From positions 434,001 through 498,000 of the forward strand of contig CP099650.1 of NCBI GenBank assembly GCA_024123915.1: 64,000 bases of DNA, written 5' to 3'. The notes under the pieces are model-generated. The model was given only the letters and a program-made list of their open reading frames with translations, ran no database searches and was not told where the DNA came from. A program made the translations under genes and the position numbers. This stretch comes from Oxalobacteraceae bacterium OTU3CAMAD1. GTDB taxonomy: Bacteria > Pseudomonadota > Gammaproteobacteria > Burkholderiales > Burkholderiaceae_D. Of the stretch, positions 44,274-52,678 are shown piece by piece. Positions within the stretch are counted from its first letter, which is position 1. Each line of letters starts with the position of its first letter.

Positions 44274-44882
44274 ATGTCCAAGACAATTGCCCAGTTGTGC
44301 GTAGTTTCCTCGCTGACCTTGTTGGCGGGCGCTTCGGCGTTCGCGCAAGCCCCCGCCGTCGCGGCCGGGACGGCGCCAGCAGCGACGGCCGCGCCGGCCA
44401 ATTGCCCGGCCATCCTCAAGCAAACGTTCAAGCGTCTGCAGGACGAAGCGCCGCAGGACTTGTGCCAGTATTCGGGCAAGGTGATTCTGGTGGTTAATAC
44501 CGCGTCGTACTGCGGCTTCACCAACCAGTACGAGGGGCTGGAGGCCATGTACGCCAAATACGGAGGCAAGGGCTTGGTGGTGCTGGGCTTCCCGTCCAAC
44601 GACTTCGGCCAGCAGGAGCCGGGCAACAGCAAGGAAATCGCCGATTTCTGCTACAACACCTATGGCGTCAAGTTCCCGATGTTCTCCAAGTCGGTGGTGT
44701 CGGGCAAGGAGCCGAATCCGCTCTTCGCCAACCTGATCAAGGCGACCGGGAAGGCGCCGGCCTGGAACTTCCACAAATACCTGATCGACCGCAACGGCAA
44801 GGTTGTGGATAACTTCGGCAGCAAAGTGAAACCGGACGACAAGCAGTTGGTCGGCGCGGTCGAAAAAGCGCTGGCGATGTAA
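44274..44882 (+). CDS. Glutathione peroxidase with signal peptide
   Basis: A 202-residue thiol peroxidase. The signal MSKTIAQLCVVSSLTLLAGASAFAQ would send it to the periplasm, unusual for the common cytosolic BsaA/BtuE type. The catalytic Cys is in NTASYCGFTNQYEGLE, the conserved Gln in GFPSNDFGQQEPG, and the Trp-Asn in WNFHKYLIDRNG. It probably uses thioredoxin-like reductants. I chose ATG 44274 since upstream in-frame sequence does not fit a signal. Its stop abuts the convergent rhodanese gene. Confidence 0.88.
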   Translation: MSKTIAQLCVVSSLTLLAGASAFAQAPAVAAGTAPAATAAPANCPAILKQTFKRLQDEAPQDLCQYSGKVILVVNTASYCGFTNQYEGLEAMYAKYGGKGLVVLGFPSNDFGQQEPGNSKEIADFCYNTYGVKFPMFSKSVVSGKEPNPLFANLIKATGKAPAWNFHKYLIDRNGKVVDNFGSKVKPDDKQLVGAVEKALAM

Positions 44883-45308
44883 TCAGTCTTCGTGCGGCTC
44901 GCCGGCCGGGGCGTTAGCGAGGGCGAAGCCTTCGTCGAGCCAGCCGGTGATGCCGCCCGCCATCAGTTTGACGGGCCGCCCCAGTTGCGCCAGCCGCACG
45001 GCGGCGCGCGCGGCGCCATTGCAGTGCGGGCCTGCGCAGTAGACGACAAACAGCGTGTCATCCGGGAATTCGGCGATCTTCGAGCCGATGATCTTGCGGT
45101 GCGCCAGATCCAGCGCGCCGGGCACGTGGCCGGCGGCGTACTTCTCCGTGCCGCGCACATCCAGCAACACGAAATCCTGCTTGCCGCCGGCGAGCGCGTC
45201 GTGCACGTCCCAGCAATCCGTTTCGTAGCTGAAGCTGGCTTCGAAGTGGGCCAGGGCGGCGGCGCTGGGAGCGGCCGGGATGGCGCTGACGAGGGATTTC
45301 GCGGGCAT
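44883..45308 (-). CDS. Rhodanese-like sulfurtransferase domain protein
   Basis: A 141-residue single rhodanese domain: VLLDVRGTEKYAAGHVPGALDLAHRKI then the active loop VVYCAGPHCNGAARAA with Cys. The loop differs from the C-x5-R of thiosulfate sulfurtransferases, so the preferred acceptor is unclear. ATG 45308 has GGAGATAAC upstream; the longer frame runs into a repeat. No signal peptide. Confidence 0.83.
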   Translation of the reverse strand: MPAKSLVSAIPAAPSAAALAHFEASFSYETDCWDVHDALAGGKQDFVLLDVRGTEKYAAGHVPGALDLAHRKIIGSKIAEFPDDTLFVVYCAGPHCNGAARAAVRLAQLGRPVKLMAGGITGWLDEGFALANAPAGEPHED

Positions 45309-45341
45309 TGTTATCTCCTTGGTGGATGAGTTCCTGGGTTC

Positions 45342-45438
45342 CACGTAGGGCGGATTAGGCGGCACGCCGTAATCGGCCATGCAGGCGTCGACGCGGCGCA
45401 CGCATGGCCGATTACGCTGCGCTAATCCGCCCTACGTG
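45342..45438. repeat. REP-like palindromic repeat, family A, two-armed
   Basis: Begins CACGTAGGGCGGATTAGGC and ends GCGCTAATCCGCCCTACGTG, with inner arms CGGCCATGC / GCATGGCCG. 97 bases, between two divergently transcribed genes. Confidence 0.85.
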
Positions 45439-45518
45439 TTTCAAAGGTGACTCTATTGTCCACCTGCCCCGCCAATGCCATCAGTGGCGCATCGGCCATT
45501 CTGCGTTAAGATCACGAC

Positions 45519-46484
45519 ATGAAAAAACATCTCGTTGTCGCGCTGGCCTACGACCGGCTGTGCACTTTCGAGTTCGGCTGCACGGTCGAACTGTTCGCCC
45601 TGGAGCGTCCCGAGCTGGACGTCGACTGGTACGACTTCGCCGTCTGCGCCGTCGAGCCTGGGCCGATCCGCGCGGCCGGCGGCATCACCGTGCAGGCGCC
45701 GTACGCTCCCGAGTTGCTGGCGCTGGCCGACACCATCGTCATCCCCGGCTGGCGCGACGCCGACGAAGCGCCACCGCCCGCGCTGCTGGAGCTGATCCGC
45801 GCCGCGCATCGCCGTGGCGCGCGCCTGTGCTCGATCTGTTCCGGCGTCTTCGTGCTGGCCGCCGCCGGCGTGCTGGACGGCCAGCGCGCCACCACCCACT
45901 GGCGCTACGCCGACAAGCTGGCCAAGCGCTATCCGAACATCGACGTGCAGCCGGACCATTTGTACGTGGACACCGGCCAGGTCATCACCGCCGCCGGCTC
46001 GGCCGCCGGGCTGGACATGCTGCTGCACGTGGTGCGGCGCGACCATGGCGCCCGCATCGGCAATCTGGTGGCGCAGCGGCTGGTGGTGGCGCCGCACCGG
46101 GAAGGCGGGCAGGCACAGTTCCTGCCGCGGCCGATGGCGCTGGGCGAGCAGGGCAGGCTGTCGAAACTGATGGACTGGCTGCGCAGCCATCCGGAGCGGT
46201 CGCACACAGTCGCCAGCATGGCCGAGCGCGCAGCGATGAGCCCGCGCACCTTGCAGCGTCAGTTCCAGCAAGCAACGGGACTGGGCGCGGTCGAGTGGCT
46301 GATCCGCGAGCGGGTGGCGATCGTCAAGGAGATGCTCGAAGTGCCGGACGTGCCGCTGGCGCAGATCGCCGAGCGGGCCGGCTTCGGTTCCGAGGAATCG
46401 TTGCGGCATCATTTCCGGCGTCTCGCCGCGACCACGCCCGGCGCCTACCGGAAACGTTTCGTCGATGTAGGCTTGAAATCGTGA
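45519..46484 (+). CDS. FtrA/GlxA-type transcriptional regulator (DJ-1/PfpI plus AraC domains)
   Basis: A 321-residue regulator. Residues 1-190 form a DJ-1/PfpI-like domain with the nucleophile-elbow CSICSGVFVLAAAGVLDG; the C-terminal third has two AraC helix-turn-helix motifs (TVASMAERAAMSPRTLQRQF and LAQIAERAGFGSEESLRHHF). Such proteins sense small metabolites through the amidotransferase-like domain. The downstream DUF1428 gene (46574), same strand, 89 bases away, may be its target. Confidence 0.88.
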   Translation: MKKHLVVALAYDRLCTFEFGCTVELFALERPELDVDWYDFAVCAVEPGPIRAAGGITVQAPYAPELLALADTIVIPGWRDADEAPPPALLELIRAAHRRGARLCSICSGVFVLAAAGVLDGQRATTHWRYADKLAKRYPNIDVQPDHLYVDTGQVITAAGSAAGLDMLLHVVRRDHGARIGNLVAQRLVVAPHREGGQAQFLPRPMALGEQGRLSKLMDWLRSHPERSHTVASMAERAAMSPRTLQRQFQQATGLGAVEWLIRERVAIVKEMLEVPDVPLAQIAERAGFGSEESLRHHFRRLAATTPGAYRKRFVDVGLKS

Positions 46485-46573
46485 ATCGTTTTGATTCGCC
46501 CTAAGCTATGTCGCTTGTCATCCGCCGCTTAGTTGACTAATCTGGTTGTTCACCCAATAACTAGGAGACAGTC

Positions 46574-46933
46574 ATGGCATATGTCGATGGATTTGTGATT
46601 CCAGTACCCAAAGAGAACATCGAAGCGTACAAAAAAATGTCGTTGGCCTGCGGCGCGGTCTGGAAGGAATATGGCGCGCTGGAGTTCCGCGAAACCATCG
46701 GGGACGACGTACCGCCCGGCAAGGTCACCTCATTCCCGATGAGCGTGGACCTTAAGGAAAACGAAGTGGTGGCGTTTTCCTGGATAGTCTACGAATCGCG
46801 CGCCAAGCGCGACGAAATCAACGAGAAAGTCATGAAAGACCCGCGCCTGGCCGACTTCATGGACCCCAAGAGCATGCCCTTCGACGGCAAGCGCATGATC
46901 TACGGCGGTTTCGAGATGATCGTCGACCTTTAA
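46574..46933 (+). CDS. DUF1428 family protein
   Basis: A 119-residue protein typical of the family: YVDGFVIPVPKENIEAYKK, WKEYGALEFRETIGDDVP and the C-terminal KRMIYGGFEMIVD. It adopts an alpha-beta ferredoxin-like fold in known relatives; function unknown. GGAG precedes the ATG. Its stop overlaps the convergent pabBC stop by four bases. Confidence 0.85.
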   Translation: MAYVDGFVIPVPKENIEAYKKMSLACGAVWKEYGALEFRETIGDDVPPGKVTSFPMSVDLKENEVVAFSWIVYESRAKRDEINEKVMKDPRLADFMDPKSMPFDGKRMIYGGFEMIVDL

Positions 46934-48822
46934 AGCGTCGCCTTCATCGCGCCGCGCAGGGCATTGCAGACGACGATGTCCTGCGCGCGCTCCAGCATCG
47001 CACGCGTGATCACCGCCTCGCTGGCGTTCCATTCGGGATCGTCGAGCAGCACGCCGCGCATCACGCCGGGCAGCACGCCGCAAGCCAGGACTGGCGTTAG
47101 CCAACGGCCGTCGACGCGCACGAAGACGCTGCTGCGGCCACCTTCGGTCAGCTCCCCGCGTTCGTTGAAGAACAGCGTGTCGAAGGCGCCGTGCGCCTCG
47201 GCGTCGCGCCAGGCGTCGTCGTAATGCGCCCGGACGCTGGTTTTATGGCGCAGGAATACGTCGCCGGAAGCGGTGGCGTCGTCGGCCAGCAGCACGCGTA
47301 CCGGTTGCGTGAGCGGCACCAACGGCGCGTGCTGCACCGAGAACGCCCCCGATGAACCCAGCGCCAATCGCAGGCGGTACGCGATGCCTGCCGCTGGTGA
47401 GAGGGGCGCGTCGTCCGCCAGCATGTGGCAGGCGGTGTCCAGATAGGCGTTGGCCGCCGCCTCGTCCCACGCGTAGCCGAAGTAGGCGGCCGACGCGGCG
47501 AGGCGCTTCAGGTGGCGCGCGCGGTGGCGCACCCCGCCTTGGGGCGTGGCGTACATCGTCTCGAAGATTTCGAAGTCGTTTTTCAGGCCGGTGAGGAAGC
47601 GCGCCTTCAACTGGCACTCGGCATACTCTCCGGAGGCGTCGCTGTCGAAGACGATGCCGGCGCCCACGCCCATCTCGCCCCGGCGCACGCCGTCGAGACC
47701 GTCCGGCGCGCCCAGCGCCAGGGTGCGGATCGGCACCGACATGCAGAAGTCGCCGACCTTGCCATCCGCGTTATCTTTTAGCGGATCGAACCAGCCGATC
47801 GCGCCGGTGTAGATGCCGCGCGGGTCCGGTTCCAGCTTGCCGATGATTTCCATCGTGCGGCGCTTCGGCGCGCCGGTGATCGAGCCGCACGGATAGAGCG
47901 CGTCGAAGATGTCGCCCAGCGATACGTCGTTGCGTAGTTCGGCCGTGATGGTCGACGTCATTTGCAGCACGCTGCTGTAGCGGTGCACCTCGAACAGCGC
48001 CGGCACCTGCACGCTGCCGGTACGCGCGATGCGGCCGATGTCGTTGCGCAGCAGGTCGACGATCATCAGGTTCTCGGCGCGGTTCTTCGGATCGGCCGCC
48101 AGTACGGTGGCGCGCAGGATGTTCTCGGCCGCCTGCGCCGGCGGCGCGGCCGGCGCCGTGCCCTTCATCGGGCGCGCCGTTAGCACGCCGTCCTGGTGGC
48201 GCACGAACAGCTCCGGCGACAGCGACAGGATCGCCGAGCCGTCTTCCAGTCCCACCAGCGCGCCGTAGGGCACCGGCTGGCGGCCGCGCAGGCGCGCGTA
48301 TAGCGCGTGGATGCCGCCGAAGGCGTCGAAGCGCAAGCGGTAGGTGTAGTTGACCTGGTAGGTGTCGCCTGCCTCGATGTAGTCGTGGATGCGCGCCAGC
48401 GCGGCGTCGAACGCTTGCCGGTCGATGTTGGCGCGGATGTTGGCGATACCGGCCGGCCGGTCGATCGGGAACGAGTGCGCGGCCAGCCAGTCGCCCACTT
48501 CGGCGCCGGTCAGCGACGCGCAGTCCTTGAACAACAAGATTTGCGCCAGCGGCGCGCCCGCCGGCGGCGCGGTGCCGATATGGAGCAGCTCCCTGCCCAG
48601 CTCATAGGCGCACAAGGTGACCGCGTACTCGCCGCGCGTCAACGCTGCGCCCATCTGCTCGAGCACTTGCGGCCACTGGCCGATGTCGTCGCAGCGTAGC
48701 GTGCCCAGATGGCCGGTGTACAGTCGCGAACGCGAGGGCGCGGCGGGCGCGCCTTCGCCTCCGGTGCCTGCGCCTGGACTGGCGTCGTCCAGCAGTGCGA
48801 AACATTCAGCGTTCATGTCCAT
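46930..48822 (-). CDS. pabB-pabC: Fused aminodeoxychorismate synthase component I / 4-amino-4-deoxychorismate lyase
   Basis: A 630-residue fusion. The first ~370 residues are a chorismate-binding PabB (SLSPELFVRHQDG, then FDALYPCGSITGAPK and GVGAGIVFDSDASGEYAEC), making aminodeoxychorismate. The last ~240 residues are a PLP fold-type IV lyase (MYATPQGGVRHRARHLKRL, the Lys in FLRHKTSVRAHYD, FFNERGELTEGGRSSVFV), releasing p-aminobenzoate. Together they give the two chorismate-to-PABA steps except glutamine hydrolysis. It follows slmA without any gap. Confidence 0.92.
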   Translation of the reverse strand: MDMNAECFALLDDASPGAGTGGEGAPAAPSRSRLYTGHLGTLRCDDIGQWPQVLEQMGAALTRGEYAVTLCAYELGRELLHIGTAPPAGAPLAQILLFKDCASLTGAEVGDWLAAHSFPIDRPAGIANIRANIDRQAFDAALARIHDYIEAGDTYQVNYTYRLRFDAFGGIHALYARLRGRQPVPYGALVGLEDGSAILSLSPELFVRHQDGVLTARPMKGTAPAAPPAQAAENILRATVLAADPKNRAENLMIVDLLRNDIGRIARTGSVQVPALFEVHRYSSVLQMTSTITAELRNDVSLGDIFDALYPCGSITGAPKRRTMEIIGKLEPDPRGIYTGAIGWFDPLKDNADGKVGDFCMSVPIRTLALGAPDGLDGVRRGEMGVGAGIVFDSDASGEYAECQLKARFLTGLKNDFEIFETMYATPQGGVRHRARHLKRLAASAAYFGYAWDEAAANAYLDTACHMLADDAPLSPAAGIAYRLRLALGSSGAFSVQHAPLVPLTQPVRVLLADDATASGDVFLRHKTSVRAHYDDAWRDAEAHGAFDTLFFNERGELTEGGRSSVFVRVDGRWLTPVLACGVLPGVMRGVLLDDPEWNASEAVITRAMLERAQDIVVCNALRGAMKATL

Positions 48823-49398
48823 TTACGATAACAGCAGCGCGATTTGCAGCGGGGCGTCCTGCGACGGGTTGTTCTTGAAGCCACTCTTGGCGTAACGGTG
48901 CCAGCGGCCGATGACAAAACTGGTCAGCATGCCGGCGCGGGCCTGCACCTCGTTCTCGTGGGCCTGGCCCTCCGCCACCGACTGCCGCAACGCTTGTTTG
49001 AGCGCCAGGTCGATGCGGTCGTAGAACTGGTTCATGCGCAGTTGCAGGCGCTCGTCCTCGTTGACCAGCGCCTCGCCGATCAGCACCCGCGTCATGCCCG
49101 GGTTCTGGCTGGCGAATTGCAGCAGCATGCCGACGATGTCGCGCGCCTGCGTCAGGCCGTCGGCCTGGCGTTCGGCGATCTGGTTGATCAAGCCGAAGAC
49201 GGTGGACTCGATGAATTCGATCAGCCCCTCGAACATCTGCGCCTTGCTGGCGAAATGCCGGTACAGCGCGGCCTCTGAAAACTCCAGCTTGCGCGCCAGC
49301 GCGGCCGTGGTGATCTTGTCGCCCTTGGGCTGTTCCAGCATCTCCGCCAGCGCTCGGAGGATTTCAAGGCGGCGCTGGCCCGGCGGTGTGCTTGCCAT
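48823..49398 (-). CDS. slmA: TetR-family nucleoid occlusion factor SlmA
   Basis: A 191-residue protein. The DNA-binding domain reads RLEILRALAEMLEQPKGDKI then TTAALARKLEFSEAALYRHFASK, diagnostic of SlmA, and the all-helical C-terminal part ends SGFKNNPSQDAP as in other SlmA proteins. It binds sites over the chromosome except near the terminus and blocks FtsZ assembly over unsegregated DNA. Location about 46 kb from the origin-like region. It is 35 bases downstream of the HAD phosphatase and abuts pabBC. Confidence 0.9.
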   Translation of the reverse strand: MASTPPGQRRLEILRALAEMLEQPKGDKITTAALARKLEFSEAALYRHFASKAQMFEGLIEFIESTVFGLINQIAERQADGLTQARDIVGMLLQFASQNPGMTRVLIGEALVNEDERLQLRMNQFYDRIDLALKQALRQSVAEGQAHENEVQARAGMLTSFVIGRWHRYAKSGFKNNPSQDAPLQIALLLS

Positions 49399-49433
49399 GT
49401 GATCTCGCGGATAGGTGTCGAAAAAGAGGGGAA

Positions 49434-50186
49434 TCAGCGCAGATGATGCAGGCGTGCCGGCAGATTCCTGACAGATTTTACTTTGACATCGACATAAGCG
49501 GGGCGAATTAACCTTTTTTGGGGATGCGCCAGGCCGGCGGTGTCGCCGATGGTCAGGTACTGGGTGATCCAGGCGGTGCGCATGCCGAGTGAGTGGGCGC
49601 TGCGCAGATTTGCCAGGGTGTCCTCGACCAGGATGCAGCGCTCGGGCGTCAGGCGGTGGCGCCGCATCAGGTTGCGCAGCATCAGCTTGGACGGCTTGGG
49701 GCGCATCTGCCGGTGCACCGTCATCGATTCGACCGAGACGTGCTGGCCGAATTCACGGTGCAGGCCCAAATGGCGCAGCACCTGCGTCGAATAGCGGTGC
49801 GGCGCGTTGGTGAGCAGGATTTTGCGTCCGGGCAGGCGGCGCATCAGCTGGCGCAATCCGCGCTCGGCGCGGATCATCTCGGTCAGCTCGGCGATCGCAT
49901 GGGTCTCGTGCAGAAAATGAGCCGGTATTACGCCATGGTGCTTGACCAGTCCCAGTATCGTCGCGCCGTACCTGCGCCAGTACTTGGTGCGCGCGGCGTT
50001 GACGATATCCTCGCCGGCCGGCGTGACGCCGTCGCCCAGCACGCGGGCGATATAGACGTTCATGTTCGCCATGATCGCGGGGAAGATGGCGTGGGAGGCG
50101 TTGTGCAGTGTGTTGTCGAGATCGAACAACCACACGGGTGAGTTACGGGTAATATTCACGGGAGACCAATCAACAAAGGAAGCCAT
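49434..50186 (-). CDS. HAD-family pyrimidine 5'-nucleotidase-like phosphatase
   Basis: A 250-residue HAD hydrolase. The catalytic motif I is WLFDLDNTLHNASHAIFP (nucleophile Asp and acid Asp), motif II is ILLTNAPHRYS, and motifs III/IV are RPKPSK and CILVEDTLANLRSA. It resembles SDT1/YjjG-type pyrimidine nucleotidases, often found next to argB and slmA in betaproteobacteria. The ATG at 50186-50184 overlaps the ATG of the divergent gene; GTG 50159 is an alternative that would remove this overlap. Confidence 0.85.
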   Translation of the reverse strand: MASFVDWSPVNITRNSPVWLFDLDNTLHNASHAIFPAIMANMNVYIARVLGDGVTPAGEDIVNAARTKYWRRYGATILGLVKHHGVIPAHFLHETHAIAELTEMIRAERGLRQLMRRLPGRKILLTNAPHRYSTQVLRHLGLHREFGQHVSVESMTVHRQMRPKPSKLMLRNLMRRHRLTPERCILVEDTLANLRSAHSLGMRTAWITQYLTIGDTAGLAHPQKRLIRPAYVDVKVKSVRNLPARLHHLR

Positions 50187-51102
50187 GCGACGCCAGATTA
50201 TAGTGATGTTCTGCAGTTTGTTCTGCTTTGCCTTCGGTCCCACTTGGGCGGCGGACCAGGCGACGGACCAGGAGCGGGCGCCCAACCGCGGCGCGCTGTT
50301 CAAGGTGCGCAGCGGCGAACATGCGCTATACCTGTTCGGCACCATCCACGTCGGCTCGAAGGATTTCTACCCGCTCGAGCCGCGCGTGGCCGGCGCGTTG
50401 AAGCAGGCGCCTGTGCTGGCGCTGGAAATCGATCCGCTGGGCGATCCGCAAAAACTGGCGCGGGCGGTGCAGAAGTATGGCTTGGTGGGCCCCGGCGCGG
50501 CCGCGCCGGCGTTGTCGCCGGAATGGCGGCGCCGGCTCGACGTTCTGCTCAAGCAGTACAAGATCGAACCGCAGACCGTGGCGGCGATGAAGCCATGGCT
50601 GCTCGCCAGCGTGCTGACAGTGAGCGAATTCGCCAGCCAGGGTTACGACGCCGCGCAGGCGGTCGACGCCCACCTGGCCAAGCAGGCGCACGACCGGGGC
50701 CAGAAAGTCATCGAGCTCGAATCGCCCGAGGGCCAAATGGGCCTGTTCGGCAATCTGTCGCCGGCCGAGCAGCTGCTGTTCCTGCAGGAGACCATCGCCG
50801 GCATCGAGGACAAGGAACAGGCCAAGCAGGCGCGCGAGATCGCCGAGGCCTGGCGCAACGCCGACATCAAGGCGCTCGACGCGCTGGCCGCCCAGGCGGA
50901 GCGCGACGACACCTTCTCCGGCCGCTTCGTGCAGAAGGTGCTGCTGGACGGTCGCAATCCGGCGCTGGCCGACAGCATGGCCAAGCTGATGGCGCGTGAA
51001 AACAACAGCGTCGCGGCGATCGGCGTGCTGCATTTGATCGGCAAGGGAAGCATTCCGGAACTGCTGCGCCAACGCGGCATGACGGTGGAGCGGATTTATT
51101 AA
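50185..51102 (+). CDS. TraB/GumN family protein, exported
   Basis: A 305-residue protein with a signal peptide (FCSLFCFAFGPTWAAD). The family core is LFKVRSGEHALYLFGTIHVGSKDFYPL with Gly-Thr-His, ETIAGIEDKEQAKQ, and the late RENNSVAAIGVLHLIGKGSIPELL. Some members are Tiki-like metalloproteases; activity here is unproven. AAAGGA precedes ATG 50185. It is inserted in the opposite direction between argB/tRNA and the HAD-slmA-pabBC operon. Confidence 0.86.
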   Translation: MRRQIIVMFCSLFCFAFGPTWAADQATDQERAPNRGALFKVRSGEHALYLFGTIHVGSKDFYPLEPRVAGALKQAPVLALEIDPLGDPQKLARAVQKYGLVGPGAAAPALSPEWRRRLDVLLKQYKIEPQTVAAMKPWLLASVLTVSEFASQGYDAAQAVDAHLAKQAHDRGQKVIELESPEGQMGLFGNLSPAEQLLFLQETIAGIEDKEQAKQAREIAEAWRNADIKALDALAAQAERDDTFSGRFVQKVLLDGRNPALADSMAKLMARENNSVAAIGVLHLIGKGSIPELLRQRGMTVERIY

Positions 51103-51154
51103 ATAGTCAAGGACAGCGGGGGGAGGGTGCTACGGAGGGGCAATGCTGAAGAAG

Positions 51155-51229
<75 letters not shown>

Positions 51230-51239
51230 GTACTGGTAT

Positions 51240-51284
51240 GGCGATGCACTCAAAAACGCGGCTAAACGTGCATCGCCGTTTTTT
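51240..51284 (+). terminator. Hairpin terminator reading rightwards after the GumN-like gene
   Basis: Perfect 10-bp stem GGCGATGCAC / GTGCATCGCC with an 18-base loop, followed by GTTTTTTC on the plus strand. It would stop transcripts from the GumN-like gene before they run into argB antisense. The argB stop codon lies at its end. Confidence 0.65.
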
Positions 51285-52207
51285 CAGTGAGACCGGATCA
51301 TAGTTCCAAATGCCTGTTCGGTCAACACTTCGAGCAATAAAGAGTGTTCAATTCGCCCGTCGATGATGTGAACCGTATTGACGCCGGACTTCGCGGCATC
51401 CAGCGCTGATGATATTTTAGGCAGCATGCCGCCCGAAATCGTCCCGTCGGCGAACATCTCGTCGATCTCGCGCGCCGACAGGTCGGTCACCAGATTGCCC
51501 TGTTTGTCCTGAACGCCGGCGATATTGGTCATCATGATCAGCTTTTCGGCTTTCAGGATTTCCGCGATTTTACCGGCGACGACGTCGGCGTTGATGTTAT
51601 ACGCCTGGCCATCCTGGCCGAAGCCGATGGGCGAAATGATCGGGATGAAGGCGTCGTCCTGCAGCGCCTTGACGACGGCAGGGTTGATCGCGTCGATCTC
51701 GCCGACGAAGCCGATGTCGAGGAACTGGCCTGGATTTTCCTTATCCGGCATCGCCATCTTCTTGGCGCGGATCAGGCCACCGTCCTTGCCGGTCAGGCCC
51801 ACGGCCTGGCCGCCGTAGTGATTAATCAGCATCACGATGTCCTGCTGGACTTCGCCGCCCAGCACCCACTCCACCACTTCCATCGTTTCTTCGTCGGTGA
51901 TGCGCATGCCCTGCACGAAGGTGCCCTGCTTACCGATTTTTTTCAGCGCGTTGTCGATTTGCGGACCGCCGCCGTGCACCACGACCGGGTTCATGCCCAC
52001 CAGTTTGAGCAAAATGACATCACGGGCGAAGCCGTGCTTCAAGCGCTCGTCGGTCATCGCATTGCCTCCGTATTTGATGACAATGGTCTTGCCATGGAAA
52101 TTACGGATGTAGGGAAGGGCCTCGGCCAGAATCTGCGCCTTGATCTGCGGCGACACCGCGGTCAAGTCGTCATTCATGCCTAAGTTAAGGTTAGTCAGTT
52201 GGGTCAT
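51284..52207 (-). CDS. argB: Acetylglutamate kinase
   Basis: A 307-residue kinase for the second step of arginine biosynthesis. [14 protein letters not shown] is the ATP site, [17 protein letters not shown] the substrate site, and [24 protein letters not shown] the C-terminal signature. The length and the N-terminal helix before [12 protein letters not shown] match the arginine-inhibited hexameric type rather than the shorter E. coli enzyme (family knowledge). ATG 52207 is taken; the internal ATG giving MNDDLTAV (52177) is a good alternative. Confidence 0.94.
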   Translation of the reverse strand: MTQLTNLNLGMNDDLTAVSPQIKAQILAEALPYIRNFHGKTIVIKYGGNAMTDERLKHGFARDVILLKLVGMNPVVVHGGGPQIDNALKKIGKQGTFVQGMRITDEETMEVVEWVLGGEVQQDIVMLINHYGGQAVGLTGKDGGLIRAKKMAMPDKENPGQFLDIGFVGEIDAINPAVVKALQDDAFIPIISPIGFGQDGQAYNINADVVAGKIAEILKAEKLIMMTNIAGVQDKQGNLVTDLSAREIDEMFADGTISGGMLPKISSALDAAKSGVNTVHIIDGRIEHSLLLEVLTEQAFGTMIRSH

Positions 52208-52360
52208 GGCGAGTCCGGTTAAAAATTTTGTGCAATTTTACAGCCTGTGGCTGCGATCGCTGCGATCGCGGCTATGAGTTGTGCATTATAGGGCTATCCG
52301 GTTGTATTTTCCGAGATCATCCGATACGCTGGACCGCATGACCAGCCAACTTGCCGCCAT

Positions 52361-52576
52361 ATGAGTACCTGCTCGCGTTGCGGCGCCGAATTCTCGTGCG
52401 CCATGGTGGACGCCGATCCCGCCACAGCCGCCCAGCCCTGCTGGTGCACCTACCTGCCGGCGTCGCTGCCGGTGCCGTCGGCGCCGGGCGCCAGTTGCTG
52501 GTGCCCGGATTGTTTAAAAAAGCACATTGCCGACACGGAACCGAAACAGACCCCGGAGGCACGTAGGGCGGATTAG
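52361..52576 (+). CDS. Cysteine-rich CWC family small protein
   Basis: A 71-residue protein: CSRCGAEFSCAM, PCWCTYLP and CWCPDCLKKHI, the Cys-rich CWC arrangement likely to bind zinc. No function is established. The last six codons and stop (EARRAD) are supplied by the beginning of a REP-like repeat, so the insertion has replaced the original 3' end. Confidence 0.75.
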   Translation: MSTCSRCGAEFSCAMVDADPATAAQPCWCTYLPASLPVPSAPGASCWCPDCLKKHIADTEPKQTPEARRAD

Positions 52577-52652
52577 GCGAAGCCGTAATCCGCCATGCAT
52601 GCGTCGCCGGCGGCTCGATGGCGGATTACGCTGCGCTAATCCGCCCTACGTG
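52560..52652. repeat. REP-like palindromic repeat, family A, two-armed
   Basis: CACGTAGGGCGGATTAGGC at the left and GCGCTAATCCGCCCTACGTG at the right, 93 bases, with inner inverted arms of GGCGGATTA type. It overlaps the 3' end of the CWC gene. Confidence 0.85.
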
Positions 52653-52678
52653 TCTCCAGACGTCACCCGGGACGAGGC

